The notes under the pieces: model-generated
What the model saw: the letters and a program-made list of their open reading frames with translations, nothing else
What the model was told of the DNA's origin: nothing
The model's database searches: none
Part shown: positions 1 through 5,693 of the stretch, in pieces
How positions within the stretch are numbered: the stretch's first letter is position 1
How the letters are laid out: each line of letters starts with the position of its first letter
Source of the DNA: an uncultured Acidimicrobiia bacterium
GTDB lineage: Bacteria > Actinomycetota > Acidimicrobiia > Spongiisociales > JAENVV01
Direction: 5' to 3'
Assembly: GCA_905480085.1 (NCBI GenBank)
Contig: CAJQPD010000244.1
Location: 1-6,194 of the forward strand
Length of the DNA: 6,194 nucleotides
Program-made: the position numbers and the translations under genes

Positions 1-1207
1 GAATGAGGACCTCAATGCTCGTACCGGGCGACGAGCGCCGAATTTCTCTGATGGTGGCCGCGAACACTTCGGAGCCGCCATCGTCCAGATCATCCCGGTT
101 GACAGAGGTGATGACCGCATGTTCAAGGCCCATGGCCTTGACCGCCTCGGCCACCCGGAACGGTTCCATGAGGTCGAGGCCGGTAGGCTTTCCGGTGTTC
201 ACATCGCAGAACGAGCAGGCCCGAGTACAGAACTCGCCCAGAATCATGATCGTTGCCGTGCCCTGCCCCCAGCACTCGTAGATGTTGGGACAACCTGCCT
301 CTTCACAGACGGTGTTGAGTTCCAACCCTCGCATGAGTTTCTTCATCTCAGCGAAGTCGGTACCCATGTTGGCCTTGACCTTCATCCATTCGGGGCGATC
401 CGGCTCCCCCATCAACCGTCCTTTGAAAAGGACCGGTTCCATCGAATGACGGTGTGCAGAGAAGGTTCCGGCTTCGATCAATTGATCAACCAGGAACTCG
501 CGAGGACGGCCCTGTCCCCTGACAAAGGCCGCATGCTGCGTATCTACCGTCGAATAACCAAACGTGGCTACAAAATGACGTTCGATGACCGGAACGAGGT
601 CCTCGATGTAGGTTTCTTTCCCGAGAAGCTCACTCACCGACGTTACCGACCGGTCGGTAATCCCGCACGGGTGCATGGCATCGAAGGCGGAGAGGTCAGT
701 GTTCACGTTCAGCGAAAACCCATGCATGGTCACGCCTCTGGAGACCCGGACACCAATCGCCGCAACCTTGCCCTGGTGGGTCCACACACCAGTGAGTCCT
801 TCTTCGGACCAGGCCTCAATGTCGAATTCGGCCAGGGCGCCAATGATGGTTTGTTCGAGTTTTCGAACGTATGGAACGATCTGCTTGGGATCGGCCAGAG
901 CCAAGATCGGGTAGCCAACCAACTGACCTGGCCCGTGGTACGTGACATCCCCACCCCGGTCGATCTGATGGAATTCCGTTCCACTCGCTGCCAGCTCGTC
1001 CTGGGACACGAGAAGGTTCGATCCATCTCCGTTGCGACCCAGGGTATAAACCGGTGGGTGCTCCAAGAGCAGCAGAACGTCGTCGTGGCCGGTTTCCTCG
1101 ACCCGGGTCTCCCAGAAGGCTCGCTGGAGGTCCCATGCTTCGACGAACGGCAGACGTCCTAGCCACCGGGTTCGGAGGCGGTCGGAAGTCGGCGGGAACT
1201 GGCTCAC
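1..1207 (-). CDS. lipB-lipA: LipB-LipA fusion: octanoyltransferase joined in frame to lipoyl synthase (3' end off window)
   Basis: One stop-free frame encodes 402 residues before leaving the window at position 1. Residues about 10-225 are LipB, which transfers octanoate from acyl carrier protein to lipoyl-domain lysines. The motif [12 protein letters not shown] is at 84-95, and the expected catalytic pair is K147 (GKVAAIG) and C181 (HPCGI). Residues about 226-255 are a linker. From about 256 the protein is LipA, a radical-SAM enzyme that inserts sulfur at C6 and C8. It has the auxiliary cluster cysteines C301, C306 and C312 (CX4CX5C) and the radical-SAM cysteines C327, C331 and C334 (CX3CX2C). 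Roughly the second half of LipA is missing. The GTG start at 1207 overlaps the dlaT TGA stop, and AGGA lies 6 nt upstream. The two enzymes are normally separate, so the fusion is unusual. I traced the codon phase base by base from 680 to 442 and matched it at 1165 and 4. A sequencing error that removed a stop or shifted the frame at the junction cannot be excluded. Confidence 0.9.
   Translation of the reverse strand, partial: MSQFPPTSDRLRTRWLGRLPFVEAWDLQRAFWETRVEETGHDDVLLLLEHPPVYTLGRNGDGSNLLVSQDELAASGTEFHQIDRGGDVTYHGPGQLVGYPILALADPKQIVPYVRKLEQTIIGALAEFDIEAWSEEGLTGVWTHQGKVAAIGVRVSRGVTMHGFSLNVNTDLSAFDAMHPCGITDRSVTSVSELLGKETYIEDLVPVIERHFVATFGYSTVDTQHAAFVRGQGRPREFLVDQLIEAGTFSAHRHSMEPVLFKGRLMGEPDRPEWMKVKANMGTDFAEMKKLMRGLELNTVCEEAGCPNIYECWGQGTATIMILGEFCTRACSFCDVNTGKPTGLDLMEPFRVAEAVKAMGLEHAVITSVNRDDLDDGGSEVFAATIREIRRSSPGTSIEVLI
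410..424 (-). promoter_or_regulatory. Possible internal ribosome binding site and ATG for separate LipA
   Basis: On the minus strand AAAGGA (424-419) is followed by 6 nt and then ATG (412-410), which is M266 of the fusion. Starting there gives a LipA beginning [11 protein letters not shown], a reasonable N-terminus because it begins 8 residues before the conserved aromatic residue that precedes the KxxxxMG segment. The earlier in-frame ATG at 442 (M256) has no good Shine-Dalgarno sequence close by. Free LipA may therefore be made as well as the fusion. This is inferred from sequence only. Confidence 0.35.
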
Positions 1208-1217
1208 CGAAGTTCCT
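1204..1217 (-). promoter_or_regulatory. Translational coupling junction dlaT/lipB (GTGA overlap with RBS)
   Basis: The dlaT TGA stop (1206-1204) and the lipB GTG start (1207-1205) share bases as GTGA. The sequence AGGA (1217-1214) sits 6 nt upstream of the GTG, inside the dlaT coding end. This decides the LipB start, giving MSQFPPTSD before the conserved WLGRL segment, and suggests that ribosomes finishing dlaT reinitiate on lipB. Confidence 0.75.
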
Positions 1218-3015
1218 GTTCCCAGTCCCAGGTCTCGAGATTCTCTTTGATTCGCCGCAAGAAAAGGACCGCCGTAGATCCGTCGAATGCCCGGTGATCC
1301 CAGGTCAGGCCAAGGTAACCGATATGACGGATGGCGATCGTGTCCTGACCATCGGCGGTCGTGATCACGGTTGGCCGCTTCGCGACCGTGTCAGTCGACA
1401 AGATGGCGACATTCGGCACGTTGATGATCGGGGCCGACATGAACGAGCCGAATGGCCCGGGGTTCGTAATCGTGAACGTCGAACCGGCAATGTCATCTGG
1501 CTCGAGTTTGTTGTTCCTCGCCTTGTCCGCGAGGCCCTTGACACCTCTGGCCAACCCTGAGATCCCCAGGCTGTCCGCATTTTTGATGGCGGCAACCACG
1601 AGGCCCGTTTGATTGAGGTCGATGGCGATTCCCAAGTTGATGGAACCGTGATGGACGGCCTTACGCTGCTCAAGATAAAACGAGCTGTTCACGATCGGGT
1701 ACTCGCGTAGGGCATCGACGGTCGCCCTGGCGATGAACGGCAGATAGGTGAGCGAGAAGCCCTCCGCTGCTTTGAACGACTCCTTGTGAGCCTGCCGAAC
1801 CCGCTCGACTCGTTCAAAGTCGACTTCGACCGAGGTCCATACGTGGGCGGCAGTCATCTTGGCCTTGATCATGTTGGCGCCGATCCGGGCCCGGAGTCGA
1901 TCCAAATCTTCGACCCGATCACCGGCCATGGTTGGTACGTCTGCCACCGGCGCGGGTGTCGCCGGGGCGGGCGCAGCCATTGGGACCGGAGCGGGCGTTG
2001 GAGCAGGAGCCGAAGTTGGGGCAGCGGCCGGCGTGCTCGGAGGCGATGCGACCGGCGCTGGAGCCGTCGATACAGGACCAGCGGCTATGTACGCTTCAAC
2101 GTCTTTGCGGGTGATCCGGTTATCTTTGCCGGTCCCTGCGACGGCACTCAGGTCTACGTTGTGTTCTTTGGCCAGCTTTCGTACCACGGGCGAGAAGAAC
2201 ACCCCCGATGCCGCCAAATCGCCTACCGGGGCCGACCCGGTGGCTGCTTTGGCTGGCGCCGGTCCCGGCGCAGGAGCGGCGGCCTTGGGCGGGGCCGGTG
2301 CGGTGGCGACCGGTGCGTTCGGCGCAGGGGTACTCGGGACAAAACTTGCCGCGGCCGACGCCGATCCGATAATGGCCATCGGAGCACCCACGGGGATCGT
2401 TTCTCCTTCGGCAGCCAGGATCTGCAGAATGGTTCCGGCAACCGGCGAGGGAACCTCGGTATCGACCTTGTCGGTCGAGATCTCAAGGAGCACCTCGTCA
2501 ACGCTGATCGAGTCACCGACCTGCTTGGCCCACGACAGGATGGTTCCTTCGGTCACCGTTTCGCCAAGTTGTGGCATGGAAACGGTGGTTTGCTCTGAGG
2601 AGGCAGCGGCAGGTGCTGGGACCGGCTGTGGCGCCGTTTGCGGCTCAGGAGCGGGTTGGGGCACAGCGGTCGGGGCAGGAGCTACTGGTTCCGCAGTTGG
2701 TGGCTCAGGAGCGAACGGATCCGCAGCTGCAACAACCTGGGCGCTGGCCGGGGCCGGGGAGGCCCCGGTGGACTCGCCGGCTTCGCCGATCACCGCCAGG
2801 TTGGTACCAACCGCCACCGTGTCACCTTCGGCGACGAGGATCTCAAGGATCACGCCTGCCACCGGCGAGGGAATCTCAGTATCGACCTTATCGGTGGAGA
2901 TTTCTACGAGTACTTCATCAACACCGATGGTGTCACCAACCTGCTTGGCCCACGACAGGATGGTGCCTTCAGTAACGGTTTCACCAAGTTGGGGCATTGC
3001 GACATTTGTAGCCAT
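1204..3015 (-). CDS. dlaT: 2-oxo-acid dehydrogenase E2 (dihydrolipoamide acyltransferase), two lipoyl domains
   Basis: This 603-residue protein is the acyltransferase core of a 2-oxo-acid dehydrogenase complex. Domain order is: lipoyl domain 1 at 4-78 (lipoylated lysine K43 in TDKVDTE), Pro/Ala linker, lipoyl domain 2 at 144-217 (K183), Pro/Ala linker, E3/E1-binding domain at about 271-312, Pro/Ala linker, and catalytic domain at about 365-603. The catalytic HxxxDG motif is H574-R-A-F-D578-G. The start ATG has AGGAG 5 nt upstream, and the stop overlaps the lipB start. The swinging lipoyl arms are substrates of the LipB-LipA protein encoded next and are re-oxidised by Lpd encoded just before. 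Such genes are often annotated sucB (succinyltransferase). Without an E1 neighbour I cannot tell pyruvate, 2-oxoglutarate and branched-chain specificity apart. The dlaT symbol follows the M. tuberculosis dlaT-lipB-lipA arrangement. Confidence 0.95.
   Translation of the reverse strand: MATNVAMPQLGETVTEGTILSWAKQVGDTIGVDEVLVEISTDKVDTEIPSPVAGVILEILVAEGDTVAVGTNLAVIGEAGESTGASPAPASAQVVAAADPFAPEPPTAEPVAPAPTAVPQPAPEPQTAPQPVPAPAAASSEQTTVSMPQLGETVTEGTILSWAKQVGDSISVDEVLLEISTDKVDTEVPSPVAGTILQILAAEGETIPVGAPMAIIGSASAAASFVPSTPAPNAPVATAPAPPKAAAPAPGPAPAKAATGSAPVGDLAASGVFFSPVVRKLAKEHNVDLSAVAGTGKDNRITRKDVEAYIAAGPVSTAPAPVASPPSTPAAAPTSAPAPTPAPVPMAAPAPATPAPVADVPTMAGDRVEDLDRLRARIGANMIKAKMTAAHVWTSVEVDFERVERVRQAHKESFKAAEGFSLTYLPFIARATVDALREYPIVNSSFYLEQRKAVHHGSINLGIAIDLNQTGLVVAAIKNADSLGISGLARGVKGLADKARNNKLEPDDIAGSTFTITNPGPFGSFMSAPIINVPNVAILSTDTVAKRPTVITTADGQDTIAIRHIGYLGLTWDHRAFDGSTAVLFLRRIKENLETWDWEQELR
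2365..3006 (-). repeat. Duplicated lipoyl-domain coding units within dlaT
   Basis: Two lipoyl-domain coding units lie at about 2782-3006 and 2365-2586, offset by 420 bp. Over 71 aligned residues I count 57 identities, and the first 22 residues from MPQLG are identical. DNA also stays similar: ctgcttggcccacgacagga occurs at 2521 and again at 2941. This is an intragenic domain duplication. Several lipoyl domains per E2 are common in this family. Confidence 0.85.
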
Positions 3016-3020
3016 GGGAT

Positions 3021-3025
3021 CTCCT
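3021..3025 (-). promoter_or_regulatory. dlaT ribosome binding site
   Basis: AGGAG lies 5 nt before the dlaT ATG and overlaps the lpdA TAG stop. Only 8 bp separate the two genes, which supports one transcript and probable translational coupling. Confidence 0.8.
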
Positions 3026-4394
3026 AGTGCAGGCTTCGACCGGTTGACGAGATCAGGGTCTCACCGACGGCTTCGGACAGGGTTGGGTGTGCGTGGATGA
3101 AAGCGGCTGCCTCCGCAGGCAGCGCCTCCCAACCAACGCTGTACATAAGTTCGTGGATCATCTCTCCGGCGTGAGGGCCGACTATTGAAGCTCCGACAAT
3201 TGGTCCGTCCTTCTCGACAACGATTCGGACCGTCCCCTTGTTCTCCCCCACAATGATCGCCCGGCCCACGCCCATGAATGAGTGATCGTGCACCTCGACG
3301 TCGAGGCCCTTTTCCTTGGCGACCTCTTCGGACCAGCCGACCTCGGCAACCTCGGGATGGGTATAGATCACATTGGGGAGGGCCTGATAGTTGACCGGAG
3401 CCGGTTCACCGGTGGCGATAAACGTTATGGCCGCGATGCCTTCGGCAAAAGCCCCGTGGGCCAGGCCGGGAACGCCCGCCAGTACATCTCCAACGGCGTA
3501 GACGCCAGGCTCGGCGGTCATTTGAGTTTGTCGATCGGCGTGGATGTAGCCGCGCTCGGTTTCGACCTTGGTCGTTTCCAAGCCGACGTCGCTCGTGAGC
3601 GGGCCCCGCCCAACGGCGACCAATACGGTGTCGACCTCAACGGACTCATCGCCAAACCCCACGGTGACACCTCCGTCGCCGACCACCGGCGGGGCGACTG
3701 ATACGCCGAGATGGAACTTCACGCCCCGGCGCTTCAACGCCTTCTGCAGTTCGTTGGCCGCGGGGGTGTCGACCCCCGGGACGATCCGGTCGAGGATGTC
3801 AAACACGTGAACTTCCGAGCCGAGGTCAACCAGCATCGAAGCAAACTCACACCCGATGATCCCAGCTCCGATGATGGCCACTCTGGCAGGCTGAGCCTCC
3901 CAATCGAGAGCGTGATCAGACGAGACAATGTGGACGCCGTCGAAGTCGTAGTTGGGAATCGATCTCGGTGCCGATCCGGTGGCCACGATAACGTTGCGAG
4001 CTTCGAGAACCTGCTCCTCGCCGCCCCTGTTGACGATCACCCTGCCCGGCCCGTCCAGACGGCCGAAGCCATCAATGACGTCGACTTTGCGTTGCTTCAG
4101 GAGACCGGACAGACCCTTGACCAGGCCGGTGACAACCTGATTTTTCCGAGCAAGGCCGGCCGACCAGTCGAATGTCGGTTCGGAGGAAATGACGCCGAAC
4201 TCGGCGGCGCGCTTCACGGTCGTAAACACTTCAGCCGCCTGTAACCAGGTTTTGGCCGGGATACATCCGCGAACCAGGCAGGTTCCGCCAACGGAATCTT
4301 TCTCGACGAGCGCGACCGATAGGCCGAAGTTGTGCGCGTAGAGAGCGGACGCGTATCCACCCGGTCCACCACCGATAATGACGACGTCGTACAC
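3024..4394 (-). CDS. lpdA: Dihydrolipoamide dehydrogenase (E3)
   Basis: This FAD enzyme re-oxidises dihydrolipoyl groups on E2 and passes electrons to NAD+. The proposed product has 456 residues, the usual length. It has the N-terminal FAD-binding motif GGGPGG at 8-13, the redox-active disulfide C39/C44 in GGTCLVRGCIPAK, the NAD-binding GAGIIG at 176-181, the second FAD motif YAVGDV at 299-304, and the C-terminal catalytic pair H436/E441 in HPTLSE. I chose the GTG at 4394 because GGAGGA lies just upstream and translation then begins MYDVVIIGGG, as in homologues. A GTG at 4424 would add ten residues but places the Shine-Dalgarno sequence inside the gene. It is first in the operon; the E2 gene follows after 8 bp. 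All key residues are present, so it should be active. Confidence 0.95.
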   Translation of the reverse strand: MYDVVIIGGGPGGYASALYAHNFGLSVALVEKDSVGGTCLVRGCIPAKTWLQAAEVFTTVKRAAEFGVISSEPTFDWSAGLARKNQVVTGLVKGLSGLLKQRKVDVIDGFGRLDGPGRVIVNRGGEEQVLEARNVIVATGSAPRSIPNYDFDGVHIVSSDHALDWEAQPARVAIIGAGIIGCEFASMLVDLGSEVHVFDILDRIVPGVDTPAANELQKALKRRGVKFHLGVSVAPPVVGDGGVTVGFGDESVEVDTVLVAVGRGPLTSDVGLETTKVETERGYIHADRQTQMTAEPGVYAVGDVLAGVPGLAHGAFAEGIAAITFIATGEPAPVNYQALPNVIYTHPEVAEVGWSEEVAKEKGLDVEVHDHSFMGVGRAIIVGENKGTVRIVVEKDGPIVGASIVGPHAGEMIHELMYSVGWEALPAEAAAFIHAHPTLSEAVGETLISSTGRSLH

Positions 4395-4397
4395 AAA

Positions 4398-4403
4398 TCC
4401 TCC
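4398..4403 (-). promoter_or_regulatory. lpdA ribosome binding site that fixes the start
   Basis: GGAGGA ends 3 nt before the GTG at 4394. It is the best Shine-Dalgarno match near the gene start and argues for 4394 rather than 4424 as the lpdA start. Confidence 0.75.
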
Positions 4404-4424
4404 GCAGGTAAAAGGCGTGGTCAC

Positions 4425-4430
4425 AGCCTA
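4425..4430 (-). promoter_or_regulatory. Possible -10 box of the lpdA operon promoter
   Basis: TAGGCT on the minus strand fits the TAnnnT pattern of actinobacterial -10 boxes and would give a leader of about 25 nt before the lpdA GTG. No convincing -35 box lies 16-18 nt upstream. The region is only about 107 bp and divergent, so a promoter for this operon must lie here unless transcription enters from elsewhere. Confidence 0.3.
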
Positions 4431-4462
4431 GGCGATTCTGCAGAGTCGGGTTTTCGAAAGAA

Positions 4463-4494
4463 TTGAGGTGCACCGCTACCGATCGACCTAGCGT
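4463..4494 (+). promoter_or_regulatory. Possible promoter for a leaderless GNAT transcript
   Basis: TAGCGT (4489-4494) fits TAnnnT and ends 7 nt before the ATG at 4502, the spacing expected if transcription starts at that A. TTGAGG (4463-4468) resembles a -35 box but is 20 nt away, longer than ideal. No Shine-Dalgarno sequence precedes the ATG, which is consistent with a leaderless mRNA, common in Actinobacteria. Confidence 0.3.
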
Positions 4495-4501
4495 GACGAC
4501 C

Positions 4502-4897
4502 ATGACTGTGCGATATGAATGGCGTGGTGACTTCGAAAACGCCGCAATGAATCAACTACATGCCGAGGGCTTCGAACACCAGATTCTTGATGAGGACTGG
4601 GGTGCCCAGGTGCGCCGCCACAGCCTGGGGTGGGTATGTGCCTATGACGGAGACGATTTGGTCGGTTTCGTCAACGTTGCCTGGGATGGCGGGGTCCATG
4701 CCTTTGTCCTCGACACCCTCGTCAAATCGGAAATGCGACACAGCGGAATCGGCGCAAGCCTCGTGGCAGAGGCCACCCGGGGCGCCCGTGATGCCGGGTG
4801 CGAGTGGCTCCACGTCGACTTCGACGATCCCTTGCGAGAGTTTTACTTCGACAGATGCGGCTTCGTCCCTACCAACGCCGGTCTCATCCAACTGTAA
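4502..4897 (+). CDS. GNAT-family N-acetyltransferase
   Basis: This 131-residue single-domain protein has the GNAT fold pattern. A strand-rich segment lies at 43-61 (GWVCAYDGDDLVGFVNVAW). The acetyl-CoA pyrophosphate-binding motif A is at 79-84 (RHSGIG), followed by an amphipathic helix (ASLVAEATRGARDAG). Motif B at the C-terminus reads FYFDRCGF (114-121), a typical ending. The family transfers acetyl groups from acetyl-CoA to amines of small molecules or proteins; the substrate cannot be read from the sequence. I chose the ATG at 4502, with GTG 4493 and TTG 4463 as in-frame alternatives, because none has a clear ribosome binding site and 4502 fits leaderless initiation. It is divergent from lpdA, with no evident functional tie to lipoate metabolism. 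Confidence 0.85.
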   Translation: MTVRYEWRGDFENAAMNQLHAEGFEHQILDEDWGAQVRRHSLGWVCAYDGDDLVGFVNVAWDGGVHAFVLDTLVKSEMRHSGIGASLVAEATRGARDAGCEWLHVDFDDPLREFYFDRCGFVPTNAGLIQL

Positions 4898-4921
4898 ACC
4901 CGTCGTGGCTTTCGGGCTTGC

Positions 4922-4929
4922 TATAGACT
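4922..4929 (+). promoter_or_regulatory. Possible -10 region of the lipoprotein gene
   Basis: tatagact, preceded by ttgc, lies 35 nt before the proposed ATT start at 4964. It contains both TATAGA with an upstream TGC (extended -10 style) and TAGACT (TAnnnT). No -35 box is evident. The gene may instead be co-transcribed with the GNAT gene, 66 bp upstream. Confidence 0.3.
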
Positions 4930-4953
4930 CGGTGTTTCCCAGCGTCGTTACAC

Positions 4954-4966
4954 GGAGGCCGAGATT
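4954..4966 (+). promoter_or_regulatory. Strong RBS followed by an ATT start codon
   Basis: GGAGG (4954-4958) is followed by 5 nt and then ATT (4964-4966). Near-ideal Shine-Dalgarno spacing to ATT, and the complete signal peptide that this start yields, argue for ATT as the initiator. The GTG codons at 4991 and 4994 have no such site. Confidence 0.55.
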
Positions 4967-5314
4967 CGCGGCAGGGCAGTCGTTTTTGCGGTGGTGAGCC
5001 TGCTCGGCGCTTGCTCGTCCGGGGGCGGGCACAACCCGGCGTTCTTGTCCGTTGTCGTGCGGCAGTCGGATGCGGGGTGCGACTCCGGTCAGATGTGCGT
5101 CGAGGTCCGAGCACTGGTGGATGGCACTCGCTCAGGGCGTGGGTCATGTGAGCTGTTCGGACCGGGTGATCCTGACGACCTGGAGCCACTGGCCACCAAC
5201 CCCGATGTGCAGATGAAGCCCGGCGAGCCAGCTACGTGGTCGGTCACCGTGTCCGCTGACGAGTACGACCTGAGCGACCTGAACCCGGTGTGTTCGCCGA
5301 TGAGTGAGGGCTGA
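4964..5314 (+). CDS. Small secreted lipoprotein, function unknown
   Basis: I do not recognise a named family. Starting at ATT 4964 gives 116 residues with a textbook lipoprotein signal: basic n-region MRGRA, hydrophobic VVFAVVSLL, lipobox L14-G-A-C17, then a Ser/Gly-rich tether. The mature part is predicted to be lipid-anchored outside the membrane. Four further cysteines (39, 45, 62, 110) could form two disulfides. The segment around 86-97 (KPGEPATWSVTV) resembles the edge strands of small extracellular beta-sandwich domains, which is only an impression. The first conventional starts, GTG 4991 and 4994, leave only 6-7 residues before the lipobox Cys, too short for export. If ATT is not used, the gene has lost its start and may be decaying, or the base may be misread. 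Confidence 0.65.
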   Translation: MRGRAVVFAVVSLLGACSSGGGHNPAFLSVVVRQSDAGCDSGQMCVEVRALVDGTRSGRGSCELFGPGDPDDLEPLATNPDVQMKPGEPATWSVTVSADEYDLSDLNPVCSPMSEG

Positions 5315-5364
5315 GCCTGCTCGGTTCTACCGGCGCACCCGTTGAAGAGCCCTCGTTGACAGCG

Positions 5365-5412
5365 GGGCGGCGGGGACTTCCCCGGTTGCCGCCCGATGCA
5401 GGCAAGACCTGC
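5365..5412 (+). other. Tandem strong hairpins, candidate structured RNA element
   Basis: GGGCGGC (5365-5371) pairs with GCCGCCC (5388-5394) and encloses GGGG-ACTT-CCCC (5372-5383), with a GGTT bulge. A second hairpin, GCAGG-CAAGA-CCTGC, follows at 5398-5412. It starts 50 nt after the lipoprotein stop. There is no T-run after either stem, so neither is a standard terminator. They could be part of a 3' UTR, a small RNA or the end of an old mobile element. Strand is arbitrary, since the stems also form on the other strand. Confidence 0.45.
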
Positions 5413-5565
5413 CGGGAGTGAACGTGGGTCTACTGTCGGTAGCTGGAGACTTTCCCCTTGATCGATTTCGGCTCGGCTCAGTGAGCAAACCGACGAGATC
5501 AACCCTGAACGCGGACGTGGCTACCAGGCAACACGACTGACAGTTAAACGGGTTGCACGATCTGG

Positions 5566-5598
5566 GCGTCGCCGCGCAACTCGAAAGCGACGCTTTTT
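5566..5598 (+). terminator. Probable Rho-independent terminator (plus strand)
   Basis: GCGTCGC (5566-5572) pairs over 7 bp with GCGACGC (5587-5593), and TTTTT (5594-5598) follows directly. The 14-nt loop is long. The T-run exists only on the plus strand, so it would end transcripts coming from the lipoprotein gene or from a transcript starting within the hairpin region. Confidence 0.5.
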
Positions 5599-5693
5599 CG
5601 CTCATTGAGGCTCGTCGGATGCGGCTGGGGTTGGTCGCAGTCGGTGGGAGCTAGCCCCCAAAGTTGTCGGTGATAAGTCACGACCGGATCGGT

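Larger units (their letters stand above)
5315..5693. other. Intergenic region without a convincing gene, rich in hairpins
   Basis: No reading frame here has both a plausible start and recognisable protein character. The region lies between the convergent lipoprotein and HNH genes. It holds a strong GC hairpin (5365-5394), a smaller one (5398-5412), a possible CTAC/GTAG stem near 5432-5444, a stem followed by T5 (5566-5598), and GACCG-GAT-CGGTC (5682-5694) touching the HNH stop codon. I saw no tRNA, rRNA or CRISPR array. Confidence 0.6.

Noticed and set aside
119..1162. Long plus-strand open frame of 347 codons opposite lipB-lipA
   Set aside because: It is antisense to a frame with all LipB and LipA catalytic motifs, has no recognisable domain of its own, and reflects codon bias in high-GC DNA.
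1859..3100. Plus-strand open frame of 413 codons rich in Ala, Gly and Thr opposite dlaT
   Set aside because: It mirrors the Pro/Ala linkers and duplicated lipoyl domains of dlaT; its apparent repeats are the complement of those domains.
5089..5502. Minus-strand open frame of 137 codons over the lipoprotein gene and the hairpin region
   Set aside because: It overlaps the lipoprotein gene in antisense, runs through the strong hairpins, and shows no domain or ribosome binding site.
5541..5651. Plus-strand 37-codon open segment (reads LGVAAQLESDAFSLIEARR in its middle)
   Set aside because: The wording faintly recalls the C-terminus of enoyl-CoA hydratases, possibly with a frameshift, but it is short, lacks a supported start, and overlaps the terminator-like stem. 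Too weak to call a pseudogene.
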